From positions 149,887 to 213,886 of the forward strand of contig NZ_JACJHY010000005.1 of the NCBI RefSeq assembly GCF_014138625.1: DNA of 64,000 nucleotides, read 5' to 3'. Source of the stretch: Aminobacter ciceronei (lineage in GTDB: Bacteria; Pseudomonadota; Alphaproteobacteria; Rhizobiales; Rhizobiaceae). The stretch's first letter is position 1, and the number at the start of each line of letters is the position of its first letter. The position numbers and the translations under genes were made by a program. Shown here piece by piece: positions 44,653 to 54,497 of the stretch. Under the pieces are notes generated by a model. That model saw nothing but the letters and a program-made list of their open reading frames with translations. It was not told where the DNA came from and searched no databases.

Positions 44653-45492
44653 TCAATCGAATTCGTCGAACAGGCCGGACAGGCGCTCCAGCGCGCCCAT
44701 GACGCGGTTCTGGTGCCGGCCGGCGATGGTCAGAAGAATGGCGTTGACGATGGCGAACGGCACCGTCGGCGTCTGGAACTCGCTGCCCGAGCGGCCGCGC
44801 GGTGCCGCCAGCACGAGGTCGACAGCCGGCTGCATCATCGTGCCGGCGAGGTCGGTCACGAGCACCGCCTTGGCGCCCTGCGCGTGGCAATGCTCGACCA
44901 GTGGTGCATAGCTCGCTGGTTGCTTGCGGAAGGCGAGCGCCAGCACGAGGTCGCCCTGCTGCATGCCGACGACACGCTCGGCGATGTCGCGGCCACGGCC
45001 TTCGAGCACGATGGTGGTCATGCCGAAGCGGTCGAGCCGGCGGCGCAGGAACTGGGTGATCGACTGGGCATGGCCCTGGCCGAACAGGAAGATGCGTTTG
45101 GCATCGACGATCATGTCGGCGGCGCGGTTGATGCTGTCTTGCGAAACGGCAAGGCGGAGGTGCTCGAGCGCTGCGATCTCGCTGTCGATCAGGTCGAGCA
45201 GAAAGTCGCCATGCTCGACCTTGGCGACGGAGCGGCGCATTCGCTCGGCGGCGTCCTGGCTCTCGACAAGCTCGCGCTGCAGCTGTGAGCGCAGTTCTGG
45301 ATAGCCCTTGAAGCCGAGCTTCTGGGCGAGGCGGGTCGTTGCCGCCTCATGCACGCTGGCGCGTTCGGCAAGCCGGGCGCTCGAGAGGAAGGCTGCCTCG
45401 GCGGCGTTTTCGAGCAAGGCCGAGACGAGCCGCTGGTCGGCCCCGGTGAGGCGGGTCGAATGGCTTTTGATGCGATCCAGCAGCGTCATCAT
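44653..45492 (-). CDS. MurR/RpiR-family regulator 1
   Basis: A 279-residue regulator: N-terminal helix-turn-helix (LAERASVHEAATTRLAQKLG) and C-terminal SIS domain (about 125-260, IFLFGQGHAQS, LALAFRK), the fold that binds phosphosugars. ATG 45492 or 45489 (adjacent); the frame opens at 45528. It lies immediately upstream of the binding-protein gene and is first in its operon. A perfect 16-base palindrome and two half-sites of the same sequence flank its promoter region, pointing to autoregulation with a phosphosugar-type effector. Confidence 0.9.
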   Translation of the reverse strand: MMTLLDRIKSHSTRLTGADQRLVSALLENAAEAAFLSSARLAERASVHEAATTRLAQKLGFKGYPELRSQLQRELVESQDAAERMRRSVAKVEHGDFLLDLIDSEIAALEHLRLAVSQDSINRAADMIVDAKRIFLFGQGHAQSITQFLRRRLDRFGMTTIVLEGRGRDIAERVVGMQQGDLVLALAFRKQPASYAPLVEHCHAQGAKAVLVTDLAGTMMQPAVDLVLAAPRGRSGSEFQTPTVPFAIVNAILLTIAGRHQNRVMGALERLSGLFDEFD

Positions 45493-45562
45493 CTTGCATC
45501 CATATTGCACTCGACTCTTAAGATGCAAGATATCTTGCAGTCAAGCGCAAAGGTTGCAAGAT
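45491..45562. promoter_or_regulatory. RpiR operator cluster
   Basis: TGCAAGATATCTTGCA at 45524-45539 is a perfect palindrome of two inverted TGCAAGAT units. Single units recur at 45491-45498 (ATCTTGCA, touching the start codon) and 45555-45562 (TGCAAGAT). Presumed binding sites of the adjacent RpiR regulator. Confidence 0.7.
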
Positions 45563-45594
45563 CAGACTTTCTGCCTTGCAGGGACCAGATGGCG

Positions 45595-45624
45595 GAAAAC
45601 GAAAAAGGCGCCCTCGGGGCGCCT
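45595..45624 (-). terminator. Rho-independent terminator of the SDR-ATPase-RpiR-SnoaL operon
   Basis: On the minus strand, stem AGGCGCCC/GGGCGCCT (45606-45613 with 45617-45624, three-base loop) is followed by T5-C-G-T4. It lies 25 bases past the stop codon of the SnoaL-like gene. Confidence 0.85.
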
Positions 45625-45648
45625 GGAGAGTTCGGACAGGCCGCAAGC

Positions 45649-46122
45649 CTATTTGTATTTCATGTAGCCGACGAAGCCGGTGATCCTCCAGCGGTCGTTC
45701 TGCTTGCGGCAGAAGTAGAGCGTCTGCCAGTTCAGCACGTCGTCGCTGCCGTCAGCGCGGCGGATGGTGCCGTCGAACTTCTTGCGCGCCAGGGCAACAT
45801 CGCCTGATATGTCGATCTCGGTCAGGTTCGTGGCGCGGAAGATGCCGTCGGCAAGCGGCTCGGCATAGGCGGTTGCAGCCGTCTCGGCCGCCTGGCGCAG
45901 CCACTCGTCGCGATAGGTCCCGAGCGACGGAAAGGCGGCATTCCAGTCGTCAGGATTGGCAGCGTTGTGGGCATGGATGCCGAGGAAGCGCTGTTCGTCG
46001 AAGTCGTCCGCGACCATCGACCAGTCCTGATCGACAAAGGCTGCGATATCGCGCTCGACCAGCATCTCCCAGATCCGGGCGCGGTCGATGTCGTCGGGGA
46101 AGGGGTTCTGCCTGGAGTTCAT
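45649..46122 (-). CDS. SnoaL/NTF2-like protein
   Basis: A 157-residue soluble protein, predicted alpha+beta cone fold: N-terminal helices (RIWEMLVERDIAAFVDQDW), a central region and C-terminal strands ending TLYFCRKQNDRWRITGFVGYMKY. Relatives are annotated as nuclear transport factor 2-like or hypothetical; some are isomerases or ligand-binding proteins. Its start abuts the stop of RpiR regulator 2, so it belongs to that operon. No catalytic residues can be named with confidence. Confidence 0.72.
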   Translation of the reverse strand: MNSRQNPFPDDIDRARIWEMLVERDIAAFVDQDWSMVADDFDEQRFLGIHAHNAANPDDWNAAFPSLGTYRDEWLRQAAETAATAYAEPLADGIFRATNLTEIDISGDVALARKKFDGTIRRADGSDDVLNWQTLYFCRKQNDRWRITGFVGYMKYK

Positions 46123-47004
46123 TCAGTCACCTAGGGGAAGTCTTGGGTCGTCGACCTTCAGCATACTGAGGCTTTGCTTGATGCGGCGCAGACCTTCGAG
46201 CACGTTGGTGCCGCGGGATTCGGCGGTGGCTGTCGCGATCATGTCGAGGATGGCGAGCAGGGCGAAACGCGATGAGGTTGGCTTGTAGATGTTGCCGTCC
46301 TCGATCGGCTGGAACGGGATGACGATGTCGGCGACTTTGGCCAGTGCCGATCCGGGCGCGGTTATGGCCACGGTCTGCGCGCCATATTGGCGGGCGACCT
46401 GCACGGCATCGATCACCGACTTGGCATGGCCGGAAACGGAGAAGGCAACGACGGTCGACTCGGGTCTGGCGACCGCCGCGTACATGCGCTGCAGCTGGCC
46501 GTCGACCTGGGCCACGGCAGACAGGCCGAGGCGAAACAGGCGGTTCTGCAACTCCGTCGCCATCATCGATGAGATGCCGCCGGAGCCGAAGCACAAGATG
46601 TGCGGCGAGGCCGAAAGCCGCTCGGCCACCGAGATCAGCGTGCCCATGTCGAGACTGTCCGAAGCGCGCTGGATCGCCACGACAGCGGCTTCGGTGACGG
46701 CGGAGGCGATGCGCTGCTCGCGTGCGTCGCGGCTCAGCGGCTCGGGCTTGAGATACTGGCCGCCGATGGCGATGGCCTGTGCCAGGAAGAACTTGAAATC
46801 GCGCACGCCGTCGCAGCCGAGGTTGCGACAGAAGCGGGTAACCGTCGGTTCGCTGACGCCGACACGCGCGGCGATCTCCGAAATGGCGGCCTTGGAAGCG
46901 AAGTCGAGATCCGACAGCACAAGGCTGGCCAGGCGCTTGTCGGACTTGGAGCCGTCCTGCGCCATGACCTGAAGCCGGGTGATGATGTCGGCGATGTTGC
47001 TCAT
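46123..47004 (-). CDS. MurR/RpiR-family regulator 2
   Basis: A 293-residue regulator with helix-turn-helix (AISEIAARVGVSEPTVTRFC) and SIS domain (about 130-260; ILCFGSGGISSMMA, VAFSVSGHAKSVID). Overlaps the ATPase gene before it by four bases (ATGA). It probably controls the divergent carbohydrate importer and its own operon through sites in the 48842-49031 spacer, with a sugar-phosphate effector. Confidence 0.93.
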   Translation of the reverse strand: MSNIADIITRLQVMAQDGSKSDKRLASLVLSDLDFASKAAISEIAARVGVSEPTVTRFCRNLGCDGVRDFKFFLAQAIAIGGQYLKPEPLSRDAREQRIASAVTEAAVVAIQRASDSLDMGTLISVAERLSASPHILCFGSGGISSMMATELQNRLFRLGLSAVAQVDGQLQRMYAAVARPESTVVAFSVSGHAKSVIDAVQVARQYGAQTVAITAPGSALAKVADIVIPFQPIEDGNIYKPTSSRFALLAILDMIATATAESRGTNVLEGLRRIKQSLSMLKVDDPRLPLGD

Positions 47005-48065
47005 ACGGGCAGGCCGGTTGCCTTGTCGAAAAGATGGATGTTTCTGGGATCGGCGGTCACCGGCAGCGTCTCGCCCGGCTTGACCGACACGCGGTCGCGG
47101 AACACGGCGCGCACCTGCTCGCCGCCGACCGCGCCATAGATGTGCGTCTCGGAACCGGTCGGCTCGACGACGTCGATCCTGAGCTTCATCGCCGCATCGG
47201 TGCCGCTGATGACGAAGTGCTCCGGCCGGATGCCCGCCTCGACCGCGCCTGCGAAGGCCGACGCGCGGCCGCCGTTCAGCTTCAGTCTTTCGCCGTCGGC
47301 CGTCTCGAAATAGGCGCCCGCCGCACCGAGCCTGCCCGAGACGAAGCTCATCGACGGCGAGCCGATGAAGCTCGCGACGAACTTGTTGGCCGGTCTGTCG
47401 TAGAGTTCGAGCGGTGCACCCACCTGCTGGATCTTTCCCTGGTTCATGACGACGATGCGGTCGGCCATGGTCATGGCCTCGATCTGATCGTGTGTCACGT
47501 AAACCACCGTCGATTTCAAGCGCTGATGCAGCGCCTTGATCTCGGTGCGCATCTGGACGCGCAACTGGGCGTCGAGATTGGAAAGCGGTTCGTCGAACAG
47601 GAACACCGAGGGTTCGCGCACGATGGCGCGGCCCATGGCGACGCGCTGGCGCTGGCCACCGGAGAGCTGGCGCGGATAGCGGTCGAGATAGGAATGCAAG
47701 TTGAGGATGGCAGCGGCGTTCTTCACCTTGGCATCGATCGCCGCCGCTGCCTCACCTCTGATCTTCGGGCCGAAGCCGATGTTTTCGGCCGCGGTGAGAT
47801 GGGGAAACAGCGCATAGGACTGGAAAACCATGGCGATGTTGCGCTTCTGCGGCGGCAGGTCGTTGGCGCGCACGCCGCCGATCAGAAGATCGCCATGGCT
47901 GATCGGTTCGAGCCCAGCCAGCATACGCAGCAAGGTCGACTTGCCGCAGCCGGAGGGGCCGACGAGCACGACGAACTCGCCGCTCGGAATGTCGAGATTG
48001 ATGTTGTCGAGCACGCTGTGCTGGCCGAACGACTTGGACAGGTTGCGGAAGGTCACGCCGGTCAT
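47001..48065 (-). CDS. carbohydrate ABC transporter ATP-binding protein (UgpC/MalK-like)
   Basis: A 354-residue CUT1-family ATPase. Walker [11 protein letters not shown]-loop [10 protein letters not shown], signature [15 protein letters not shown], Walker [13 protein letters not shown]-loop [11 protein letters not shown], and a C-terminal regulatory OB domain ([10 protein letters not shown]). ATG 48065 (MTGVTFRN) or GTG 48074, which overlaps the dehydrogenase stop. It energises the importer whose binding protein and permeases are encoded divergently at 49032-52035. It is placed between a dehydrogenase and RpiR regulator 2. Confidence 0.95.
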   Translation of the reverse strand: MTGVTFRNLSKSFGQHSVLDNINLDIPSGEFVVLVGPSGCGKSTLLRMLAGLEPISHGDLLIGGVRANDLPPQKRNIAMVFQSYALFPHLTAAENIGFGPKIRGEAAAAIDAKVKNAAAILNLHSYLDRYPRQLSGGQRQRVAMGRAIVREPSVFLFDEPLSNLDAQLRVQMRTEIKALHQRLKSTVVYVTHDQIEAMTMADRIVVMNQGKIQQVGAPLELYDRPANKFVASFIGSPSMSFVSGRLGAAGAYFETADGERLKLNGGRASAFAGAVEAGIRPEHFVISGTDAAMKLRIDVVEPTGSETHIYGAVGGEQVRAVFRDRVSVKPGETLPVTADPRNIHLFDKATGLPV

Positions 48066-48070
48066 GGTCT

Positions 48071-48841
48071 TCACGCTCCCAATATGTCGTCGATGAAAGG
48101 CAGGCAGCCGGCGGTCAGCCCGGCGTCGACAGGCAGCACGGTGCCGGTAATGCCTGAGGCGCGCGGCGAGGCGAGGAAAGCGACCGCTTCGGCCACCTCC
48201 TGCGCATTGACGATGCGGCCAAGCGGATAGAGCCGCTGCAGCTTGCCCAGGATCGCGGGGTCCTTGGCAAGGCGATGATCCCAGGCGGGCGTATGGATAG
48301 AGCCCGGGCAGACGACGTTGGCGCGGATGCCCTGGCGGCCGTGCTCGACAGCAATGGCGCGCGACAGGGCATTGATGCCGGCCTTGGCAGCCGCATAGGC
48401 CGGATTGCCGAAGTGCGACAGCGCGTTGACCGAGGAGATGAAGACGAAGGTACCCGAGGCGCGCTTGACCATCGGCTTGAGCAATGCGTTGGTGAGGCTG
48501 GCGACGCCGGTCAGGTTGAGGTCGATCTCGGTTTCGATCCGCTCCTGGGTCAGCGTCGGCATGGTTTCGGCGCGCGTCCAGCCGGCATTGTTGATGACGA
48601 TGTCGGGCACGCCGTCAGCTTCGACCAGCTTGCGCGAGGCGGCTTCCAGTCTGGCGCGATCGGTCAGGTCGAAGCTGTGGCGGCCGGCGAGATCGAGCCC
48701 GTCCATCGCTTCGATCGACTGGTCGCAGCCGATGACGCGGGCGCCACGCGCGGCAAAAATAGTTACCAGCACCCGGCCGAGGCCGCCGCCGGCTCCGGTG
48801 ATCAGGACGGACTTTTGCCGAAACTCGTCGTCTAGGTTCAA
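48071..48841 (-). CDS. short-chain dehydrogenase/reductase linked to sugar importer
   Basis: A 256-residue NAD(P)-dependent oxidoreductase. Cofactor motif [12 protein letters not shown] near residue 14; Asp in VIGCDQSIE indicates [14 protein letters not shown]; catalytic Ser in FISSVNAL and Tyr-X3-Lys in [11 protein letters not shown]; ends with [12 protein letters not shown]. First gene of the minus-strand operon, divergent from the importer. It likely oxidises the imported sugar or polyol. The substrate is not predictable. Confidence 0.92.
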   Translation of the reverse strand: MNLDDEFRQKSVLITGAGGGLGRVLVTIFAARGARVIGCDQSIEAMDGLDLAGRHSFDLTDRARLEAASRKLVEADGVPDIVINNAGWTRAETMPTLTQERIETEIDLNLTGVASLTNALLKPMVKRASGTFVFISSVNALSHFGNPAYAAAKAGINALSRAIAVEHGRQGIRANVVCPGSIHTPAWDHRLAKDPAILGKLQRLYPLGRIVNAQEVAEAVAFLASPRASGITGTVLPVDAGLTAGCLPFIDDILGA

Positions 48842-48896
48842 TTCTGTGCTCCCACAGCGATCTTGGCCGCTTTCTGCCTTCAGGACTATGGCTGAA

Positions 48897-48954
48897 AATG
48901 TAATTAAGCAACAAAGAAAATCGCTTGATATGCCGAAAATCGCCGATAATGTAA
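48897..48954. promoter_or_regulatory. repeat-containing divergent control region
   Basis: In the spacer between the dehydrogenase and the binding protein, GAAAATCGC occurs at 48916-48924 and 48935-48943, flanked by AATGTAA at 48897-48903 and 48948-48954. The block is AT-rich against its surroundings and is the best candidate for RpiR regulator 2 sites and for both promoters. Confidence 0.5.
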
Positions 48955-49031
48955 GAAAGTCACTTAATCAAACAGGCGCGTGAAGCGCTGGAGGAGCGGG
49001 CCTGCGCCCGCGGGAGCAAGGGAACACCGAC

Positions 49032-50267
49032 ATGGCGATTTCAAAGTGGAAGAGCGGCCTGCTGGCCGGGTTGAGCGTGCTGGCCTTGGCAGCCCAGGCG
49101 AATGCCGGCGAGGTCCGGGTGACGGTCGCCGAATACAGCTCGAAGACCGGCCCCTATTTCCAGGAAGTGGAAAAGGCGTTCGAGGCGGCCAATCCCGGCA
49201 TCGACGTCAAGTTCGAGGTCGTGCCGTGGGATGTGCTGCTGCAGAAGCTGACCACCGACATCACCGCCGGCACCAATGCGGACCTGTCGATCATCGGTAC
49301 GCGCTGGCTGATCGACTTCGTCCAGCAGGACGTCGCTGAGCCGCTCGACAGCTACATCACGCCCGACTTCAAGGGCCGTTTCATCGATACCTTCCTGTCG
49401 CCCTCGATCATGGACGGCAAGACCTACGGCCTGCCGATCGCCGCTTCGGCGCGCGCCATGTATTACAACAAGGAACTGCTCGAAAAGGCAGGTGTCGCCA
49501 ACCCGCCGGCGACCTGGGCCGAGCTCAAGGACGCTGCCGCCAAGATCAAGGCGCTGGGCGGCGAGAACTATGGCTACGGCTTGCAGGGCAAGGAAATCGA
49601 GACCGACGTCTATTATTATTACGCGATGTGGTCGCAGGGCTCGGAGATCCTCGACAAGGATGGCAGCTCGGGCCTCGACAGCGCCGGCGCCATCGAGGCG
49701 GCCAAGCTCTACAAGTCGCTGATCGACGAGGGGCTGACCCAACCCGGCGTCACCTCCTATGCGCGTGAGGACGTGCAGAACCTGTTCAAGCAGGGCAAGG
49801 TCGGCATGATGATCACAGCCCCCTTCCTGTCCAACCAGATCAAGGAAGAAGCGCCGAACCTGAAATATGGTGTCGCTGCCATCCCGGCTGGACCGACGGG
49901 TGCACGCGGTACCTATGGCGTCACCGATTCCATTGTCATGTTCAAGAACTCGAAGAACAAGGACGAGGCCTGGAAGCTGCTCGACTTCCTGTTCCAGACC
50001 GACTGGCGCGCCAAGTTCACCCAGGGCGAGGGCTTCCTGCCGGTGAACAAGGAAGAGGCCAAGATGGACTACTACGTCAACAACGCCGACCTCGCCGCCT
50101 TCACGGCACTCCTGCCCGACGCCCGCTTCGCGCCGGTCATTCCGGGCTGGGAAGAAATCGCCCAGATCACCTCTGATGCGATGCAGAAGGTCTATCTTGG
50201 CGAGGGCGATCCGGAAGCCCTTCTCAAGGAAGCAGCGGCCAAGGCCGACGGCATCCTGAAGAAGTAG
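49032..50267 (+). CDS. carbohydrate ABC transporter substrate-binding protein
   Basis: A 411-residue periplasmic receptor of the CUT1 (family 1) type. Signal peptide to about residue 25 (QANAGEV), then [15 protein letters not shown] and [12 protein letters not shown] typical of sugar-binding proteins. ATG 49032 is preceded by GGGAGCAAGGGAACACCGAC. First gene of the importer operon; the two permease genes follow after a hairpin. The ligand may be a mono- or oligosaccharide or polyol. Confidence 0.93.
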   Translation: MAISKWKSGLLAGLSVLALAAQANAGEVRVTVAEYSSKTGPYFQEVEKAFEAANPGIDVKFEVVPWDVLLQKLTTDITAGTNADLSIIGTRWLIDFVQQDVAEPLDSYITPDFKGRFIDTFLSPSIMDGKTYGLPIAASARAMYYNKELLEKAGVANPPATWAELKDAAAKIKALGGENYGYGLQGKEIETDVYYYYAMWSQGSEILDKDGSSGLDSAGAIEAAKLYKSLIDEGLTQPGVTSYAREDVQNLFKQGKVGMMITAPFLSNQIKEEAPNLKYGVAAIPAGPTGARGTYGVTDSIVMFKNSKNKDEAWKLLDFLFQTDWRAKFTQGEGFLPVNKEEAKMDYYVNNADLAAFTALLPDARFAPVIPGWEEIAQITSDAMQKVYLGEGDPEALLKEAAAKADGILKK

Positions 50268-50283
50268 TCTCTTCTCCCTTCCG

Positions 50284-50310
50284 CCGGTGGCGCACTGGGT
50301 GCGCCGCCGG
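50284..50310 (+). promoter_or_regulatory. intra-operon hairpin after the binding-protein gene
   Basis: An 11-bp stem with one G-T pair (CCGGTGGCGCA 50284-50294 with 50300-50310) and a five-base loop; no T run. Placed exactly like the other hairpins behind binding-protein genes. Confidence 0.55.
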
Positions 50311-50341
50311 TTCCCTTTCCCGTGCTCCGGCCAAGGCTCTC

Positions 50342-51211
50342 ATGCACAATCGCGCCCTGCCATATCTGCTGACGCTGCCGAGCCTGATCCTGGCCGCGGT
50401 GGTGATCTTCTGGCCCGTCGTCGACCTGATCCAGATCGCCACCCACGACGTCAGCCGCTTCGGCCAGCTGCGCGACTTCAACGGCGTGGCCAATTTCTCG
50501 GCGCTGGTCGCCGATCCCGATTTCATCAAGGCGCTGCTGCGGACCGGGGTGTGGACGGCCGCCGTGGTTGGCGGCGCGCTCCTGGTCTCGATCCCCGTGG
50601 CGGTCATCCTCAACACTGACTTCTACGGCCGCTCGGTGGCGCGGGTCATCGTCATGCTGCCCTGGGCGGTGTCACTGACGATGACGGCCATCGTCTGGCG
50701 CTGGGCGCTGAACGGCGAAAGCGGCATGCTGAACTCTGCCCTGCGCGGGCTCGGCCTCGCCGACCAGAACATCCAGTGGTTGGCTAGTGCTGCGACCGCA
50801 TTCCCGATGCAGATCATGATCGGCATCTTGGTGACGGTGCCGTTCACCACCACCATCTTTCTGGGTGGGCTGTCGTCGATCCCCGACGACCTCTACGAAG
50901 CCGCCGCCCTCGAAGGTGCGGGGCCGGTGCAGCAGTTCAAGCGGATCACTTTTCCGCTGCTCAAACCCTTCGTCAACATCGCCATCGTGCTCAACACGAT
51001 CTATGTCTTCAATTCGTTCCCGATCATCTGGGTGATGACGCAAGGCGGGCCGGCCAATTCGACCGACATCCTCGTCACCCATCTCTACAAGCTGGCTTTC
51101 CGTGTTGGCAAACTCGGCGAGGCCTCGGCCGTCTCGCTGGTGATGCTGGCGATCCTGCTCGTCTTCACCGCCATCTACATCAGGCTCGCCATGCGGGGAG
51201 AACGGGCATGA
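50342..51211 (+). CDS. carbohydrate ABC permease 1 (MalF-like)
   Basis: A 289-residue, six-helix inner-membrane permease. EAA loop [18 protein letters not shown] near residue 190, and the first-helix segment [16 protein letters not shown]. Typical for the UgpA/MalF half of CUT1 importers. Overlaps permease 2 by four bases (ATGA). Confidence 0.95.
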   Translation: MHNRALPYLLTLPSLILAAVVIFWPVVDLIQIATHDVSRFGQLRDFNGVANFSALVADPDFIKALLRTGVWTAAVVGGALLVSIPVAVILNTDFYGRSVARVIVMLPWAVSLTMTAIVWRWALNGESGMLNSALRGLGLADQNIQWLASAATAFPMQIMIGILVTVPFTTTIFLGGLSSIPDDLYEAAALEGAGPVQQFKRITFPLLKPFVNIAIVLNTIYVFNSFPIIWVMTQGGPANSTDILVTHLYKLAFRVGKLGEASAVSLVMLAILLVFTAIYIRLAMRGERA

Positions 51212-52035
51212 TCTCGCCGAAGCTCAAGCGCACCTTCATCGCCTGGGCGCTGCTCGCGCCGCTGGTCGTGGTCACGCTGTTCCCGTTCGCGGTGATGTTC
51301 CTGACCGCCGTCAAGCCGGCCCAGGAAGTGCTGACGCCAAGCTGGTGGCCGAGCGAATTCCGCTGGCGCAATTTCTACGACATGTGGGTCGCGGCCGGTT
51401 TCGGCCAGGCGCTGGTCAACTCGTTGCGCGTGTCGCTGATCGCCACCATCGGCGCCATCCTCGTCTCTATTCCCGCCGCCTATGCCATGTCGCGTTTCCG
51501 CTTTGCCGGGCATGGCGCCTTCCGGCATTTCCTGCTTGTGTCGCAGATGATCTCGCCGATCGTGCTGGTGCTCGGCCTGTTCCGGCTGCTCGCCTCCTTC
51601 GGTCTTGTCGAAAGCCTGAATGCCGTCGGCGGCGTCTACATGGCCTTCAACATCGCCTTCACCGTGTGGATGCTGCAGAGCTATTTCGACACCATCCCGC
51701 GCGATCTCGAGGAAGCCTCGTGGATGGAAGGTGGCAGCCGCTGGCTGACCCTGCGCAAGGTGTTTTTGCCGCTCTGCGTGCCGGCAATCGCCGTCACCGC
51801 CATCTTCACCTTCATCAATGCGTGGAACGAGTTCGTCGTCGCACTGACCATGCTGCGCAGCCAGGAAAGCTACACGCTGCCGATCCAGGTGTTTTCGCTC
51901 GTCGCCGGCCGCTATACCGTCGAATGGCACTACGTCATGGCTGCAACGCTCGTCGCCACCGTGCCGGTCGCCATCCTGTTCGTCTGGCTGCAGCGCTACC
52001 TGGTCCGCGGGCTGGCCCTCGGCGCCGTCAAGTAA
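51208..52035 (+). CDS. carbohydrate ABC permease 2 (MalG-like)
   Basis: A 275-residue permease with EAA-type loop [19 protein letters not shown], the conserved [15 protein letters not shown] and about six helices. Forms the heterodimeric channel with permease 1. It is followed after 35 bases by the M81 peptidase gene. Confidence 0.95.
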   Translation: MISPKLKRTFIAWALLAPLVVVTLFPFAVMFLTAVKPAQEVLTPSWWPSEFRWRNFYDMWVAAGFGQALVNSLRVSLIATIGAILVSIPAAYAMSRFRFAGHGAFRHFLLVSQMISPIVLVLGLFRLLASFGLVESLNAVGGVYMAFNIAFTVWMLQSYFDTIPRDLEEASWMEGGSRWLTLRKVFLPLCVPAIAVTAIFTFINAWNEFVVALTMLRSQESYTLPIQVFSLVAGRYTVEWHYVMAATLVATVPVAILFVWLQRYLVRGLALGAVK

Positions 52036-52070
52036 CCCTTACCTCCCGACAACAAAGAAACGAACCCAAG

Positions 52071-53543
52071 ATGCGCATCTTCACCGCCTCGCTGGCGACA
52101 GAAACCAATACCTTCTCGCCGGTGCCGACAGACCGTGCATCGTTCGAGATGGCGTTCTATGCCGGACCGGGCCAGCATCCGGAGACGCCGACCTTGTGCT
52201 CGTCGCCGATCGTGGCGCTGCGCCGTCGCGCCGAGGCCGATCGCCTGACCGTCATCGAGGGCACGGCGACCTGGGCCGAGCCGGGCGGACTGGTGCAGCG
52301 CCAGACCTTCGAGGCGCTGCGCGACGAGATCCTCGACCAGCTCCGGAGTGCCATGCCTGTCGATGCCGTCATCCTCGGCCTGCACGGCGCCATGGTGGCG
52401 CAGGGTTATGACGACTGCGAAGGCGACCTGCTCGCCCGGGTCCGTGACATCGTCGGGCCCGACGTCGTTGTTGCTTCCGAGTTCGATCCGCACAGCCATC
52501 TGACGCCGAAACGCGTCGCCGCCTGCAACGTGCTCGCGGCCTTCCTCGAGTTCCCGCATACCGATTTCTATGAGCGCGGCGAACATGTCGTCGAGCTTGG
52601 ACTGGCCGCTGCGCGCGGCGAGATCAAGCCAGTCATCTCGACCTTCGACTGCCGCATGATCACGGTGTTGCCGACCAGCCGCGAGCCGATGCGCTCCTTC
52701 GTCGACCGCATCAAGGCGCTGCACGGCAAGGACGGCATCCTGTCGGTGTCGGTTATCCATGGTTTCATGGGCTCCGACGTGCCGGAGATGGGTTCGCGCA
52801 TCGTGGTCGTCACCGACAATGACAAGGCCAAGGGCGATGCGCTGGCCGAAAAGCTCGGCCGCGAACTCTATGCAATGCGCGAAAAGACGGCGATGGAGAT
52901 GCTCGACACTAACGCCGGCATCGACCGGGCGCTGGCCGCGCGCAAGGCCAACCCGACCAAGCCTGCCGTCATTGCCGACGTCTGGGACAATCCGGGCGGC
53001 GGCGTTGCCGGCGACGGCACCTTCGTTCTGCGCCGGATGCTGGAGCGTGGCCTCGACAAGGTTGGCGTCGCCACCATCTGGGATCCGATCGCGGTGACCT
53101 TCTGCCATGCCGCCGGCGAAGGCGCCATCATCGACCTGCGCTTCGGCGGCAAGGCAGGCCCGCAGGCCGGCGAGCCGATCGACGCCAGGGTTCAGGTGCT
53201 GAAGACGGTCGAGGAAGGCTGGCAGAGTTTCGGGCCGAGCCGCGTCACGCTTGGGCTGACGGCTCTCGTGCGGATCGTGGGCACCGAGGTCGACGTCATC
53301 CTCAACACCAACCGCACCCAGACTTTCGAACCCGACATTTTCTCAAATCTCGGCGTTGATCCTGCGGACAAGGACATTTTGCTCGTCAAGTCGACCAACC
53401 ATTTCTATGCCGGTTTCGCGCCGGTGGCGGCCGAGATCGTCTATGTCGACGCGCCGAGCTCCTATCCGAGCAATCCGCGCGTGACCAATTACACCAAGCT
53501 TGTCCGTCCGATCTGGCCCCGGGTGAGCGATCCCTGGGCGTGA
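52071..53543 (+). CDS. M81 family metallopeptidase (MlrC-like)
   Basis: A 490-residue zinc-dependent hydrolase of the microcystinase C family. Conserved pieces: TETNTFSPV at the N-terminus, LHGAMVAQGYDDCEGD, SEFDPHSHL and EFPHTDF with likely metal-binding Asp and His residues, ADVWDNPGGGVAGD, and LVKSTNHFYAGF at the end. ATG 52071 is used; the long upstream frame belongs to a shadow. In many alphaproteobacteria such genes sit beside ABC importers without any link to microcystin, so it probably cleaves an amide or peptide bond in an imported compound. It shares an operon with the sugar importer. Confidence 0.9.
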   Translation: MRIFTASLATETNTFSPVPTDRASFEMAFYAGPGQHPETPTLCSSPIVALRRRAEADRLTVIEGTATWAEPGGLVQRQTFEALRDEILDQLRSAMPVDAVILGLHGAMVAQGYDDCEGDLLARVRDIVGPDVVVASEFDPHSHLTPKRVAACNVLAAFLEFPHTDFYERGEHVVELGLAAARGEIKPVISTFDCRMITVLPTSREPMRSFVDRIKALHGKDGILSVSVIHGFMGSDVPEMGSRIVVVTDNDKAKGDALAEKLGRELYAMREKTAMEMLDTNAGIDRALAARKANPTKPAVIADVWDNPGGGVAGDGTFVLRRMLERGLDKVGVATIWDPIAVTFCHAAGEGAIIDLRFGGKAGPQAGEPIDARVQVLKTVEEGWQSFGPSRVTLGLTALVRIVGTEVDVILNTNRTQTFEPDIFSNLGVDPADKDILLVKSTNHFYAGFAPVAAEIVYVDAPSSYPSNPRVTNYTKLVRPIWPRVSDPWA

Positions 53544-53545
53544 GC

Positions 53546-53566
53546 GGCGGGGCGTTTAGCCCCGCC
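53546..53566. terminator. bidirectional terminator hairpin
   Basis: GGCGGGGC (53546-53553), five-base loop, GCCCCGCC (53559-53566), between the convergent M81 peptidase and BMP-importer permease genes. T runs are short on both sides. Confidence 0.6.
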
Positions 53567-53576
53567 TGTCGTTTCG

Positions 53577-54497
53577 TCAGGTCGCTGGCCGGAACGGCTT
53601 GGCGAGCGAGGCCGGGAAGTGCAGCGCCAGCATCTGGCGGTTCTGCGAGATGATGACCAGCACCACGATCGTTGCCAGATAAGGCAGGGCGGAGAGCAGT
53701 TCCGAAGGCACCGCGATACCAAGCGCCTGGCCCTGCAGCTGCAGGATGGTCATGCCGCCGAACAGCCAGGCGCCGAGCAGCACGCGCAGTGGTCGCCATG
53801 TCGCGAAGACAACCAGCGCCAGCGAGATCCAGCCCTTGCCGGCGGTCATGTTCTCGACCCAGAGTGGGGTGTAGGCAACCGACAGATAGGCGCCGGCAAG
53901 TCCGGCCATCAGCCCGCCGAACAGCACGGCGAGATAGCGGATCCTGATCACCGGATAGCCGATGGCATGCGCCGTCTCGGGTGACTCGCCGATGGTGCGC
54001 AGCACCAGCCCGCCCTTGGTGCGGTACAGGAACCAACTGATGACGAAGAACATGATGATGGCGAAATAGACCATCGGGTCGAAGCGGAACAGCATCGGCC
54101 CGATCACCGGAATGTCGGAGAGATAGGGGATGTAGATCTTCTTCAGTGCGTCGATCGGCGCCGAGCCGAAATTGCGACCGAGAAATGCCGACACGCCCGA
54201 GCCGAAGATGGCGAGCGCCAGGCCGGCGGCATACTGGTTGGTCAGGAAGGTCAGCGCCAGCACGCCGAACAGCAGCGATGCGGCGGCCCCTGCAAGCGCG
54301 CCGGCCAGGATGGCGACCGGCATCGGCAGCCCGGCGACGATGGCCCAGAAGGCGAAGGCGGCACCCATCAGCATCATGCCTTCGATGCCGAGGTTGAGGA
54401 CGCCCGATTTCTCGACGACGAGTTCGCCGAGCGCTGCAAAGATCAATGGTGTTGCGGCAATGATGGTGCCGGTGAAGATGGCAATGAACAAGTCCAT
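53577..54497 (-). CDS. BMP-type ABC transporter permease 2 (nucleoside-type)
   Basis: A 306-residue permease of the branched-chain/simple-sugar class (BPD_transp_2), about nine helices. N-terminal IAATPLIFAALGELVVEKSG and LNLGIEGMMLMGA are the usual signature of NupQ/YufQ-type nucleoside permeases. Its ATG overlaps the stop of permease 1 by one base (TGATG). Last gene of the five-gene BMP operon. Confidence 0.93.
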   Translation of the reverse strand: MDLFIAIFTGTIIAATPLIFAALGELVVEKSGVLNLGIEGMMLMGAAFAFWAIVAGLPMPVAILAGALAGAAASLLFGVLALTFLTNQYAAGLALAIFGSGVSAFLGRNFGSAPIDALKKIYIPYLSDIPVIGPMLFRFDPMVYFAIIMFFVISWFLYRTKGGLVLRTIGESPETAHAIGYPVIRIRYLAVLFGGLMAGLAGAYLSVAYTPLWVENMTAGKGWISLALVVFATWRPLRVLLGAWLFGGMTILQLQGQALGIAVPSELLSALPYLATIVVLVIISQNRQMLALHFPASLAKPFRPAT

